A stretch of DNA of 64,000 nucleotides from Macropodus opercularis (taxonomy: Eukaryota; Chordata; Actinopteri; Anabantiformes; Osphronemidae): contig CM061105.1 in the NCBI GenBank assembly GCA_030770545.1, forward strand, positions 9,531,001 to 9,595,000. Direction: 5' to 3'. The notes under the pieces are model-generated. The model did no database searches and had not been told where the DNA came from. It was given only the letters and a program-made list of their open reading frames with translations. The position numbers and the translations under genes were made by a program. This document shows, one piece after another, positions 47,081 through 58,500 of the stretch; position 1 is the stretch's first letter, and every line of letters begins with the position of its first letter.

Positions 47081-50000
47081 GGTGGAGTTTTTGTGACTTG
47101 TGCGCTGGCGTCGCCGTGACTGAGTCTTAAAAGGTGCCGAGTAAAGGCAACGTTTACGCAGCACCGCCGTCGCAAAAACAAGCAAAACAACAGTTGTAAA
47201 ATGTGCGAGAGCGTTTTTAAAGCGTGCAGCGCGAGTTGCATAACGGTGTCAGTGTGAGGGTCAGCCCCGGTCAGTAGACTACAGGAGACGCACACACCCA
47301 CACGAATGACCTTTACGCGCCGTGTGAATAATCTACGCGCAGGTGAAACCCGCGTTGAAATACGAGTAGGAACGAACAGTTCAGTCAAACGTGTAATAAC
47401 TAACACCCCGATGCTGCGCAGGTGACAGATTCACCTGCGGTGGAGACGTCAGGGTGGCGTAGACGCGCTGTGTGGTGTCACCCTCACACGAAAACTCAGC
47501 ATAACGACTTACATAAAGTGTCCACTGCAGCAGCACATGGCACAAGTTCGCACGCAGCAGCCAGACGAGAATGTGCGGTTTCATGTAAGCGAGGGCTTCA
47601 GAAGCAGCCTTACATAAACGATCCAGTGCCCTATGGAGGAATCCATTCAGATGCGGGCTGCTGTCATTCTGCGATGCTGGAAGTTCAAAGAAGTTTAGGA
47701 GCGTAATGTCTGGACACCTCACGGTCATCATCACTAGGATGGATCAATAAAACACTGCGTTTATTGACAGTTTTAGTGTCTGATACCAGATTTGCCTCCA
47801 CTGCTCCTGAAAGAGCATGAACCTACATGTAACTGCATTTGGGCTATTTGTACATCTGGTGCGTTTATCTTTTACCTGTTTATTTATAGGGCTGCTGGTG
47901 GTGTGTATATAGAGAGTTTTGTCCTTTTAGTTAGTTTAAAGATAACTGAAGGGAGGAGAATGGTTCACTTTAACAAATGCTGCTCAGAGCTGCTGGAATG
48001 CACACAGCAACATAATGATTGGCATTAAGGCATCGAGACTTTACCCTCAGCAGTGACTCTGTGTGTCGCAGACCGTGTGGTAGTGCAGCCTCCATGCGGT
48101 CGAATTCAGCTTCCACTTTGTGGTTGAAAGGGAAAGCAAAGTAAGATTGACAAGGGTGATGGTGGTAAGTGGTGGTAAGTCATTAGACCTCACCGCACTC
48201 TACATTAATAATTATATATAGAATTATATTATTGTGTTACTAGTGGCAGGTTTCGCTTCAACTCCAGCTTTAGAGGAGGTGCTCACCAACCTCCCCTCTA
48301 GCTTGTTCAAGGATTGGATGCTCTCCAAACAGATCACAGGATACAACGTTAGTACCTCAAATTGAAAACGTACCATGGTGACTAGATGTTTTCTGGATAT
48401 TTCTGATGCTGGGTTCTGCAGTTTAATTCTGGTTGTCTCAAAGTGGGAATGAAACCTTTGGTAGTCAAGGTAGAACTAAGTACAGTGAGTAGAGTGCAGT
48501 TCAGATGTGATCCGTCTGATCTAGGACAATGTAACATGCCACGACTGAAGATGGATGTAGGTCAACAGAGGAGGAACAACCTGAGACATGTTGGCACATG
48601 AGAGAACACAGACTGTACTATTCAAAAAACAAAGAAATGAAGTTTGTGTGATAGTAGCTTTGATTTCAGGTGTATCTCATTCAGTGGAATACGCTCAGGT
48701 GTCATGATGTGACCTCAGTGTTGCAGTTTCAGACAGACTTTAAGCCTGATACGCAAGCTGTCAATAAACCTGCAGCTCTATCTAAACCCAGTCCTTGAGG
48801 ACTGTCCTGCAACCTGAATCTGCTGTGCAAGGTAATGTGTCCAGCATGACACAGTTATGACACTGCGTCTGTTTCTGCATGGTTGTATAAGGTGCTTCAA
48901 GATGACACGTTAGATAATATGATCAGGCCACTGAGACGTGATTATTGTTATATCAGGCAGAAGACAATTTGAAAAACTTTTACTGTGGTCTTTCAAAGAA
49001 TTACTAAGAGGTAGAAGCCTAAAGTATTAAATTAAGGTCTTACATTTGGTGGAGTTGTGTAATTTGTCTGGATCCTTTCTCAAACTAAATGAATTACACA
49101 AATATACTGAGCTGGTTTGCGACACACAGCCCAGCTGAGAAAAGATGGCTGTTGTAAAACCTAGATCCCCTCTGACCCCGTGTTTTAGCCTCTAAACCTG
49201 TTATTAGCTACAGTGAGGCTCGGGTTAATTCTTAGTGTATTTTTAATTATTTATTTATAGAGGCGGCAATAAAAGCCTCAGTATTGATGCTTTGCCACTT
49301 CCTTTCTATCTAACGTGCTTATTTGTCTGCGTCTTTAGTTTCTTCTTGTGGCTCTTTAGGCCTTAGCTGTTAAACATTCCTGCTTAGAAGGTGCGTGTCA
49401 AACCTGTTTCCTACACGACGGTTCCCCATGGATGTGGGTCATCCACCTGTTTTTTCACTGACTTGACAGGAAGATTATTCAGAAACTGGATGAACCTTAA
49501 AAACCTAACGCTTAGTCAAATCAAATGTTTTGTCCGTTTAAACGTTTTCTCTCTTGATTCAAAAGGCCAAGTGAGCAACATGTTCCCAACAGGCCACAAC
49601 GATTCTCAGATTGCATTAAAATGAGTGAAACTGTCAGAGTAGAGTAATACATAACCTTTAATTGTGTTGTGTTTCTCTTCCTGTCTTGTTAACCACCCAT
49701 ACCTTGATGCACATACTCATTGTAGCATGTAACCTGCTACCAGCCACTTTCAAAAGCTTTGCCTCTGTCATTACAAATGCGTCACAGCCTGTGCTTTCAG
49801 CTCGTATTAAACCAGTCAATGTTACTAAAGTTGCAAAAGGTAACTCACTTTAAAACGACAACGCTTCTTAGTGGAGGCACAAGATAAAAACGCGTTGAAG
49901 TTCGTGTGATTCTGCTCCAGTTGCAGTTTCTCAGGATAAAACCTGTTAATGACAGGGATAAAAGCGAAAAGGCAGATGTCGAATTAACCTGAAACCAACT

Positions 50001-51164
50001 TTACAGCCGACATTAAAATACTTTCATCCTAGGTTACAGCAGGCAAATGTTCAGTATAAAACACTTAGTTAATGTCTTTTATTAAGTGCTGTTTGTTGAC
50101 TGTTCTTCTTGTCTGTTATGTTTAAAGCAAGTAAAACTTAGAGGGAGTGTTTGGTTTCATTCAGATCTCTGCATCTGTAAACACTCAAATAAAGTGGGTC
50201 TGTGTAATAAATCTTCTTGTGTTGTAAGTGTAAATATTTGTTTGTCCGTTCTTGGCGCTGGAACACGATGTGCTGTTAAATCCCACCTAAATCATTCTCC
50301 CATTTTTCTAAACCTTAAGAACGTCATAGATTTAAAATGCCATGAGGTCAATGTCTAGACTTTACTGTAGTTGGCAACTTCAACCAATCACTCAACTTTG
50401 GCCAGACGCGTAGCAGTAGTTGCTTCTACAGCCAGAAAACGTCTCTGTGCAGCGAAAACCTTATCAGCAGTTTGTGCAACGTCTTCAGGCAACAGGATAT
50501 GTCATGAATAATAGGTCTTGGATACATGGTTCATCATTATAAGCGTGGTTGTATTATTGCAAGGTTGTGGTTTCTTTACGCGATGGGAAATGTTTTTCGG
50601 CAGTAAAACTAGACATTTACGTTGATGACTGTAGTCTCAGTATCAGCGTATCAGTGTGTAAACCTCCTCTGGCTGCATCATCTGACTCGAGACTACGAAA
50701 CAGGGCCAAAGTTTCACACTGTGGTGGCATTCAGACAAAGGCCGTCTTGTGCTTCACGTTCAGGGTGGCTGAGCCTTTGAAAGGGTTTGCAGGGCTCAGA
50801 TGGGACAGGTCTGAAAGGCCACAAAGTCTCTATTAGGAAGCCTCGTCATTGAACATCAGAGAAGCATCTGTAGGACTCTTCAGAGGTCAGGGGTTAAATC
50901 CTGCCTTGTTCTCTGACAGAAATACACCTTACTCCAGCGTTTCTTTAAGTGTCTTCAACAAAGGTGATCTGCTTTAGCTCTACATGCTCAGAATAGTTTC
51001 TTAATTTTCCTTAACACTAATTAACAAGGTTAGTTCAAGGTTTCAGTCACAGGATTTAATGGTACATCTACTAGATCAAATGTGTTCTGATTGATAAATG
51101 ATACATAACTTAGCATACACATATCACTTCATTACTAATATGTGCAATCATCTTCTCTCAACAG
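47081..51164 (+). other. per1: per1 5' region, probable intron 1
   Basis: No coding exon is supported. It runs from the CpG-rich promoter to the acceptor TCTCAACAG at 51164. A TTGCATAA bZIP-like site lies at 47236-47243. Possible splice donors for the untranslated first exon lie at about 47341 (CGCGCAG|GTGAAA) and 47412. Confidence 0.5.
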
Positions 51165-51277
51165 ATCAATCCGCTCAAGCCATTCCATTCGGCAACCCCC
51201 TTGTGAAATGGGGTGATTGTGTTCTCTAATCACCCTGTTAACTAACCTGGAACAAGCCCAGGACAGCACTCCTCCTG
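51165..51277 (+). other. per1: per1 5'UTR part of exon 2, with a minimal upstream ORF
   Basis: Between the acceptor at 51163-51164 and the start codon at 51278 there is one upstream ATG, at 51208. It is followed directly by GGG TGA, so it encodes two residues. The main ATG has a poor context (C at -3). Confidence 0.65.
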
Positions 51278-54200
51278 ATGTCAGAATATTCAGACTCCAA
51301 GTCGTATCGTTTCCCAGTGCTGGAGGACCAGGATGGAGCCTTACGGTGCCCCAGGGTGTCCACATCATGCAGCTCCATGCCAAGGGGAGCCCCCGGATGC
51401 AGCTCCATGGCACCACTTCATCAAATGGGCGGCTACAGCCAAGGTAGGCCCGACCTGGGCCTTCCCTCAGAGGGCAGTGACAGCAGCAGCCAAGACCCTC
51501 CCGGCTCGCCGCGCAGCCAAAGCAACAACTCCCGCTCTCTGCCTGAGGAGGATGTAGAGATGAAGAGCAGCGGGTCCAGCGGGAGCGGGACCGAGTCACA
51601 CGGCAATGAAAGTCACGGCAACGAGAGCCACGGCAACGGCCACGAGTCAGCCGGCAGCTCCAATGGCAACAGCAAAGACTCGGCACTGTTGGAGTCCTCT
51701 GAAAGCAACAAGAGGTCGGTGATGGGTGGCGTGGGAATGATGTAGGCCTGCTTTCTACACGCACCAGTAGTTAGTGCAGGGATTCCGCTTGTGATGTTTG
51801 GCTGGTCACTTCCTGACTGGTTAAAAGTGTTCAAACGATCACCAGCAGTAAAATCATCATCATTTGTTTTGGCAACTCTTTTATGTCTGTGAGGTCCATT
51901 ACACATAATGATGCAGTCAAGCACAACGCGTGCTTGCTGTATTGTGTGGTGACATGCTGCGAGCTGCCTGACCTGCACAAGACCACAGACGCACAACAAG
52001 TAACAACAAAGCAAAGAGACGGGAACATTTCAACAGCAGACTACTGTTATAGCTACTGTGTAACCAGACAAAATGCTTCTGTGCTTTGGCTTATTTTCTG
52101 CTCATGGTGGCAAATGGAAGGACACACAAATGTCAGTATTTTACTCTTCAATCTCAGCACTCAGACAAAAAACGAGGCTAAATAAATGTGCTGACTCTGT
52201 TACTTGCTGCTAACAGCAATTCTGAAGTGAACTATCGTATGCTGAAGTGTTATAAATGGGTCAGCCAGCTTTTTTGCTTTTCTGTCTGTCGCTGTGCAGA
52301 CAGAACCACGTTAACTCTACACTAGAAGTAGGAACTGCTTTAATTATGAGGGAAAACATTTCCGAAGCCCCTTAAAACTACTCAGACGTGACCGTGGTTT
52401 GGCTCCAAAGAGGTTGTGACTGCCCGGAGCGTGTCTCGTGCAGTGGAAAAAACAAAATGACTGTTGCTTTCCGTAGGAAGACGGGATTGATGTCATCCGG
52501 AGGCTGGAGCAGACTTTCTCTGCGTGCCGGGCGGATTGCGTCACACTCTCCGACTGGCTGTTATTGCCATGGCAGCGCAGTGTTTGGGGTGTGTGTGTCT
52601 GGGTGGAGCGGGCAGAGATACGTGCCTTCTATGTTGCTGTTAGTCCTCCCTGATTCACTTCATTGATCTTTTAAATCCATCTTTTTTAAAACACTCCCTC
52701 CTTCATCTGCTGACGTTATGTCCTGCTTCCCTCCCTTCCGTCTATTCAGTTGAACTTCTGACCTTTTGTACCTACTTCTCTTGTACTGGTCCCACGGTGC
52801 CAAGCAGACTGCATCTCTCTAGGTCACATTTTAGCCATGACGCTTTTTTTCTTACTTCATTTTTTGTCTTGCTTCATGTAATTCATTCAAATTGGCTTTT
52901 TAAAAAACAAATTAAATACCTAAATGAAAAGTGTTTCAGCCAGTCCTTTCCTTATTTATTCAAAAATCATTGCCCCTTGATGAATATGATGATTCATCAA
53001 GGGGCAATGTTTTAGCAGAAAACTAAATTTAGTTTCTTAAGCCACCGTCTGGTGTTAGCGATTGAGGTGCCTTCTGGGGACAACAGCCATTGCTTTTGCC
53101 GTAAGCACCGTTTCCTCTTGGCACAAAGAGACCACTTCACCCATCTGTGGCCCTCAGCTGTACATCTGACAAAGAGAGAAGGACATTTGGTTTGGAGAAG
53201 AAGAGGGAGAATGTAGTTATTATTCAGATCATAATCTGGCTTTGCTCTCCCACGTTATGGAAGATGCAATTAATTGCACAGTCGCATGAGATTTATGTCA
53301 TGTTATTGTCCAGATAGACGCTTGTGGCCTGTTTGGATTAGAGGAAACCCCTCAAGCTGAAAACGGCACTCTTACGTATTTAAACAGGCATTTATGACTA
53401 CGACGTGAAACTGCTATAAACTATTATTTATAGTAACATTTTTCTGCAAAATAAATCCTCACAATGGGTTTAACTGTTTATATATAGTATATGTATATAT
53501 ACTATATCAAGTAAGACAAGCCTTTTATTTTTAGTGACGCTTAGTAGCTGGGAAGCCGGGAAGTTAAGTCAGGGTCTCTTTGACATCATTAGGCCAACAC
53601 CTGGGCCACATACACCAACCTGATTACATTTCTCTAATTACCCAAACCCTCACAGTCATAAAGCAGGTTATTCATAAACATAAATAAGGATTGTTTGGTT
53701 GAATAAATGGAAATACTGAGTTGGTGAGTTAGTTTGCATTTGTTCTTTATTTACTCTGAAATTATTCTTAGCTGTATACTTCATAGTCATCACACAGTGG
53801 AAAAGTGCAGCAGATGTTGAAGCTGAGCGGTGCCTCGTTCATATGCTGTCATTATCTTAGTCATGACTCCTAAATGTCATGAGATACCCACACATACACC
53901 TGATGAGGTAAGAGGTCAGATGTTTACAGACGCTGTCTGTGAAAGGTTCCTGATTAAACAAGGCCACCTTGCCCCGATCTTCACCTTGAGCAGAGAGGCT
54001 CATGTCGCGCTGCACAGAATAGAAACTCTGCTGTTTTTTTAAAATGTTTCCACGACTCAACATTGAAATGAGCCTAGTGGCCACTAATGCGTGTCTAAAA
54101 CCAGCTGGTGCTTCAGGTACAGAGGGCTCTGTTCGACAGAATTAAACACCTGCCTATACTTAGAGAAGCTATTTGTAAGGATGTTTTCTATTTCTGGACA

Positions 54201-55562
54201 GGTAAGAAGGTTAATTATAGTAACCTGAGTTGTAGCTCAGGTGAGTCAGTATCTCAGAGCTGCAGCTGTTAATACTCTTAGGTTGTCGGCTAGTACAGTC
54301 ACAACAGTGTTGTAAATAATGGGGTTTGGAGTAGTTAAAAACTTAAAAGGGCTTCCCTCTACGCATGTCAGTAAAGGATTATATAAATAATATATAACTT
54401 ACATCAGCCTGTTTTCTGTTTTATATGTTGATTCATCAATTTATTTCAACTTGTGAAACCCTCATGCTACAGCTTATTGTAATGTACAGTAGTGATTACT
54501 AATGCTGTGGTCCATCAGCAGATTACTCTAAGATTGAGGAGATGTGATGTGTACTGACATTAGCTTAGCTTTGATACTTGTCATGTCATCTTAAAGAGCT
54601 GCTATATTTGTGAAGGTGTCTTCTATTGTTAGACAGGTAAGCGGGTTATTTATAGTAACCTCTGTTGTGGTGAGTCAGCGTCTCTGAGGGCTGTCAGGTC
54701 GATTTTAGTGCATTAGTGCCCGGTCAAGCTTGTAGGTTAATACAGTGGATCAGACACACAAGTGCAAAGTCTGTGGCTGCATGTTGGCCGTGCACATGTG
54801 TCCTTGCTTTAGAAACTATTAACGATACAAAGTTGGGCATAATGAAAAGAATTTATCAAAATATTATCTCAACTTCTTTCCGAAGTTTCCAAAGCTCTTC
54901 AGTCATGACATCAGAAAGTTGCCATCAGAACCAAGTCCATCCAATAAAGAAGAAACTGAACTTTGACTCTACAAGTGCATGCAAATGTACTAACAATGTA
55001 ACCAAATTAATAGGACACTGTGCTCACTGTAAAAGAACATACTGCACACAGCAGGGCAGGGACAGGAGGTGTCCAGAAAGCACAAAGCTGATTTGTGTGT
55101 GTGTTTATAATTTGTTTTCTCTAATCATTTATCTTGTCTTTGTCTTTTTTTCTTTCTCTCCCCACCAGCTCAAACTCCCACAGCCCGTCCCCTCCCAGCA
55201 GCTCGAACGCATTCAGTCTGCTCAGCTCGGAGCAGGACAACCCTTCAACCAGTGGCTGCAGGTACACAGCGACCACCACTCTCTAACCTCAATTACTTAG
55301 AGAATGATACGATAAAAGTTAGAATCTATTCTCTGTGCTTTATATTTGACTTTTCCTTATTGCTGAAAAGCTGACTTGCCGCTGTGCATGTGTGTGGCAA
55401 CTTACAGTAGTCAGGAGTCTGCCAAAGCCAAGACCCAGAAGGAGGTGATTAAAACTCTGAAAGAGCTGAAGCGTCACCTGCCTTCAGAAAAGAGACACAA
55501 TAACAAGTCCAGCACATTAAACACCCTGAAGTACGCCCTACGCTGTGTCAAACAAGTGGAAG
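51278..55562 (+). CDS. per1: per1 exons 2-4: N-terminus, degron and basic helix region
   Basis: Coding segments 51278-51714, 55169-55261 and 55408-55562 (residues 1-228). The first carries a Ser-rich leader, a tandem NESHG/GNESH repeat (about residues 106-124) and NSKDSALLESSESNK, conserved in PER1. The second gives SNSHSPSPPSSS and SLLSSEQDNPSTSGC. The second and third together encode TSGCSS, the CK1-dependent beta-TrCP phosphodegron. The third encodes AKTQKEVIKTLKELKRHLP and TLKYALRCVKQVE, the helix-loop-helix-like segment before PAS-A. The intron between the first two is about 3.5 kb. Confidence 0.95.
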
Positions 55563-58500
55563 GTAACAAACGCGTCTTCTTCTCTTTGCCTTAGATGGAT
55601 TTTTTAATAATAATTTACAGTAAATGCGCTGCTGCAGCTGGGATTCACAATATCGTCTCCGTGGATGATAAAAGATGTAATTTGAGCAGAAGGGAACATT
55701 TCTTTCATTTTCTGTATGCCGCTGTTTGGGTAATGACCTGCAAGTGCTTAATTCTAGCCTGTCTAAATGTTCACATGTGGGAAAGGGCGGGTAGAGCTTC
55801 ACAGCAGCACAGTCTTCATTCTGGTTCTTATGGAATATGACACACGGCAGGGCAGCACAGAGAAGATCCTTTCATAAATCATGACAACTTGCTTTGAGAA
55901 CTTTGGACGATGTTTTGATCAGAATCTGTTCTTGCAGCCAACGAGGAGTATTATCAGCTGCTGATGACAAATGACAGTCAGCCTTCAGGCCTGGACGTGT
56001 CTTCCTATACCATCGAGGAAATAGACAGCATAACTTCTGAATACACCCTCAAAAACAATGTAAGTCATTCCATTATTAAGTTAAAAATGGGATTGAAGTC
56101 TTGCTTGAAAGTGACAGTGACATTTGTCTGGTTATTTTAGCTCTGGGTCTGAGATTTCCCACTCATCCCTCTATTTCGATTTTGTCTCCCTAACAGGACA
56201 TTTTTGCAGTGGCGGTGTCGCTCATCACGGGAAGAATCGTCTACATCTCTGACCAGGCTGCCTCCATCCTGAATTGCAAAAGGGATGTGTTGAAAAACAC
56301 CAAGTTTGTGGAGTTCCTGACACCACAGGACGTCAGCGTGTTCTACAGCTTTACGACGCCGTACCGCCTGCCCTCCTGGAGCGTGTGCACTGGAGCAGGT
56401 ACAACAGCTGCAGACTAGACAACTCAGGAGATGCTGTGTATGTAGAGTAGCGTGAGATAACAATAAGTAGAAACAGACCTCAGTCCTGAAGCTGTGACGA
56501 GGTTTGACTATTGGAGCTAATGAAGACATCAACTCCATTTAAAGTCATTGCATTTAGGTGCTGCTGTGCTGCTAAATGAATTATTAAACACTTAATGGAA
56601 GGCAGGAGGCGAGACCCCGATTGACTGTAGACATGATCGTGGTGCCTTTGACTTTAAACATGTCTTTGTTTCCCCTTTCAGAGTCATCGCCGCCTGACTG
56701 CATGCAGGAGAAATCCTTCTTTTGTCGTATCAGGTGTGTGGGAGTTCAGCTGTGGTGTCAGGCCATCTGCTGCTCGTGCCTCTTGTGGTTCCTATTCATA
56801 CTGTCACTTTTCAATTAGCTGCTGACATTTATGTATATAAATAGATGCTTTTTCAGACCCGCATTATAAAGACAAGCAGACACAGATAATTAAAACACCT
56901 GCACCTCATTGATGATTTCATTATTTCTTTATGCCAAACGCAGATCTTGTCTTGTTGCTGGGATGATGGCTGTCATTGCATGAAAACACATCAACTTAAA
57001 AATAAATAATAATCTCATTAATTGTAGGCTTGCATCAAAATATTGCCACATACTGTAGTGCCCCCATGTGTTGAGAATGATTTAATCCAAACTCTATAAA
57101 ACCTGCTTCAGACTACTTTTTTTTTCCAACCCATTTCCAGCGGTGGAAGAGAGTGTGAGGGTGACCTGCAGTACTATCCGTTCCGCATGACTCCTTACCT
57201 GATGAAGGTCCAAGACACAGTACACGCTGAAGACCAGTTCTGCTGCCTCCTGCTGGCTGAGAGAGTTCACTCTGGTTATGAAGGTACCCAATTTAGACCA
57301 GGTGTAAAAAGATACGTTAGCAAAGATGGTTAGTCCTAGTTCCCAGGATAACGCGCTCACCCCGGACATGTTCTGTCTTCCATGAAAGCACCCAGAATTC
57401 CAACAGACAAGCGCGTCTTCACCACCACACACACACCGAGCTGCGTGTTCCAGGATGTGGATGAGAGGTGAGACATGTCACGTTTGCTTCTATGACAGAG
57501 CTCACCTTACAAGGACAATAAGGTTTGTGCTGATGCATATTGAATAATAAAGCTGATATTTGGTGTGTGTGTGTATCAGGGCGGTTCCTCTCCTCGGATA
57601 CCTTCCCCAGGATCTGATTGGCACATCAGTTCTCCTCCACCTGCATCCCAGCGATCGGCCGATCATGCTGGCCATCCACAGAAAGAGTGAGTCCACGGAA
57701 CTAAATAAACAGACGAAGCCTTTTCTCCGTTTGCACCAACAGTCTGTCCATATTCATGGTGTTTTGGTCTCTGCAGTTCTTCAGTATGCAGGCCAGCCAT
57801 TCGACCAGTCCTCCATCAGATTCTGTGCACGAAATGGAGAGTACGTGATCCTCGACACCAGCTGGTCCAGTTTTGTCAACCCCTGGAGCCACAAGGTCTC
57901 CTTCATCATTGGGCGGCACAAAGTCCGCATGTGAGTTTTAGTTTTGTAAATCACCCTCCTGTTTCTTCATTTGAATCGCATTCTGATCAACTGATGTTTG
58001 TTGATGTCAACCAGGGGCCCCGTGAATGAAGATGTTTTCTCAGCCCCGGTCGCACACGTTAATGAAATAAAGACGATGGACCCTGACGTCCAGGACATCA
58101 CAGAGCAGATCCATCGTCTTCTTCTACAGGTGAGAATTACTAATAAATGGAATAAGAAGAAATTAGAGGAATGCGATTTAGATAACAGAAGATGATTATC
58201 AGTGATGGACGTGTCAACATATACAGCAGAGCGATGAGCATATGACTTACATATAAGAGGAAAAGAAATAGCAGAGCCCAAGACAGGTCAGAGCTCTATC
58301 CTTCCTTAATCTCCTTCTTCCTTCTCATCATCTGTGTTCAGCCGGTCCATAGCGGCGGCTCCAGTGCTTACGGTAGTATGAACAACCATGATCACCTACT
58401 GGGCATGACCTCTTCCAGTGAGAGCCTCAACAATGGCAGCGGCAGCAAGATGCAACGAGAGGAGGAGGAATGCAGCAGCAAAACCAGACCAGTGAGTACA

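Larger units (their letters stand above)
51715..55168 (+). other. per1 intron between coding exons 2 and 3
   Basis: About 3.5 kb with no supported exon. It contains an 18-base perfect inverted repeat (52968-53009), an AT-rich 11-base inverted repeat (53482-53507) and a local duplication of about 90 bases (54170-54262 and 54605-54692). Confidence 0.7.

Noticed and set aside
46951..47406. 151-codon minus-strand open frame in the per1 promoter
   Set aside because: CpG-island artefact with no family resemblance and no splice context.
51135..51764. 209-codon minus-strand open frame opposite per1 exon 2
   Set aside because: Shadow of the Ser/Gly-rich coding exon. The plus-strand frame is clearly per1.
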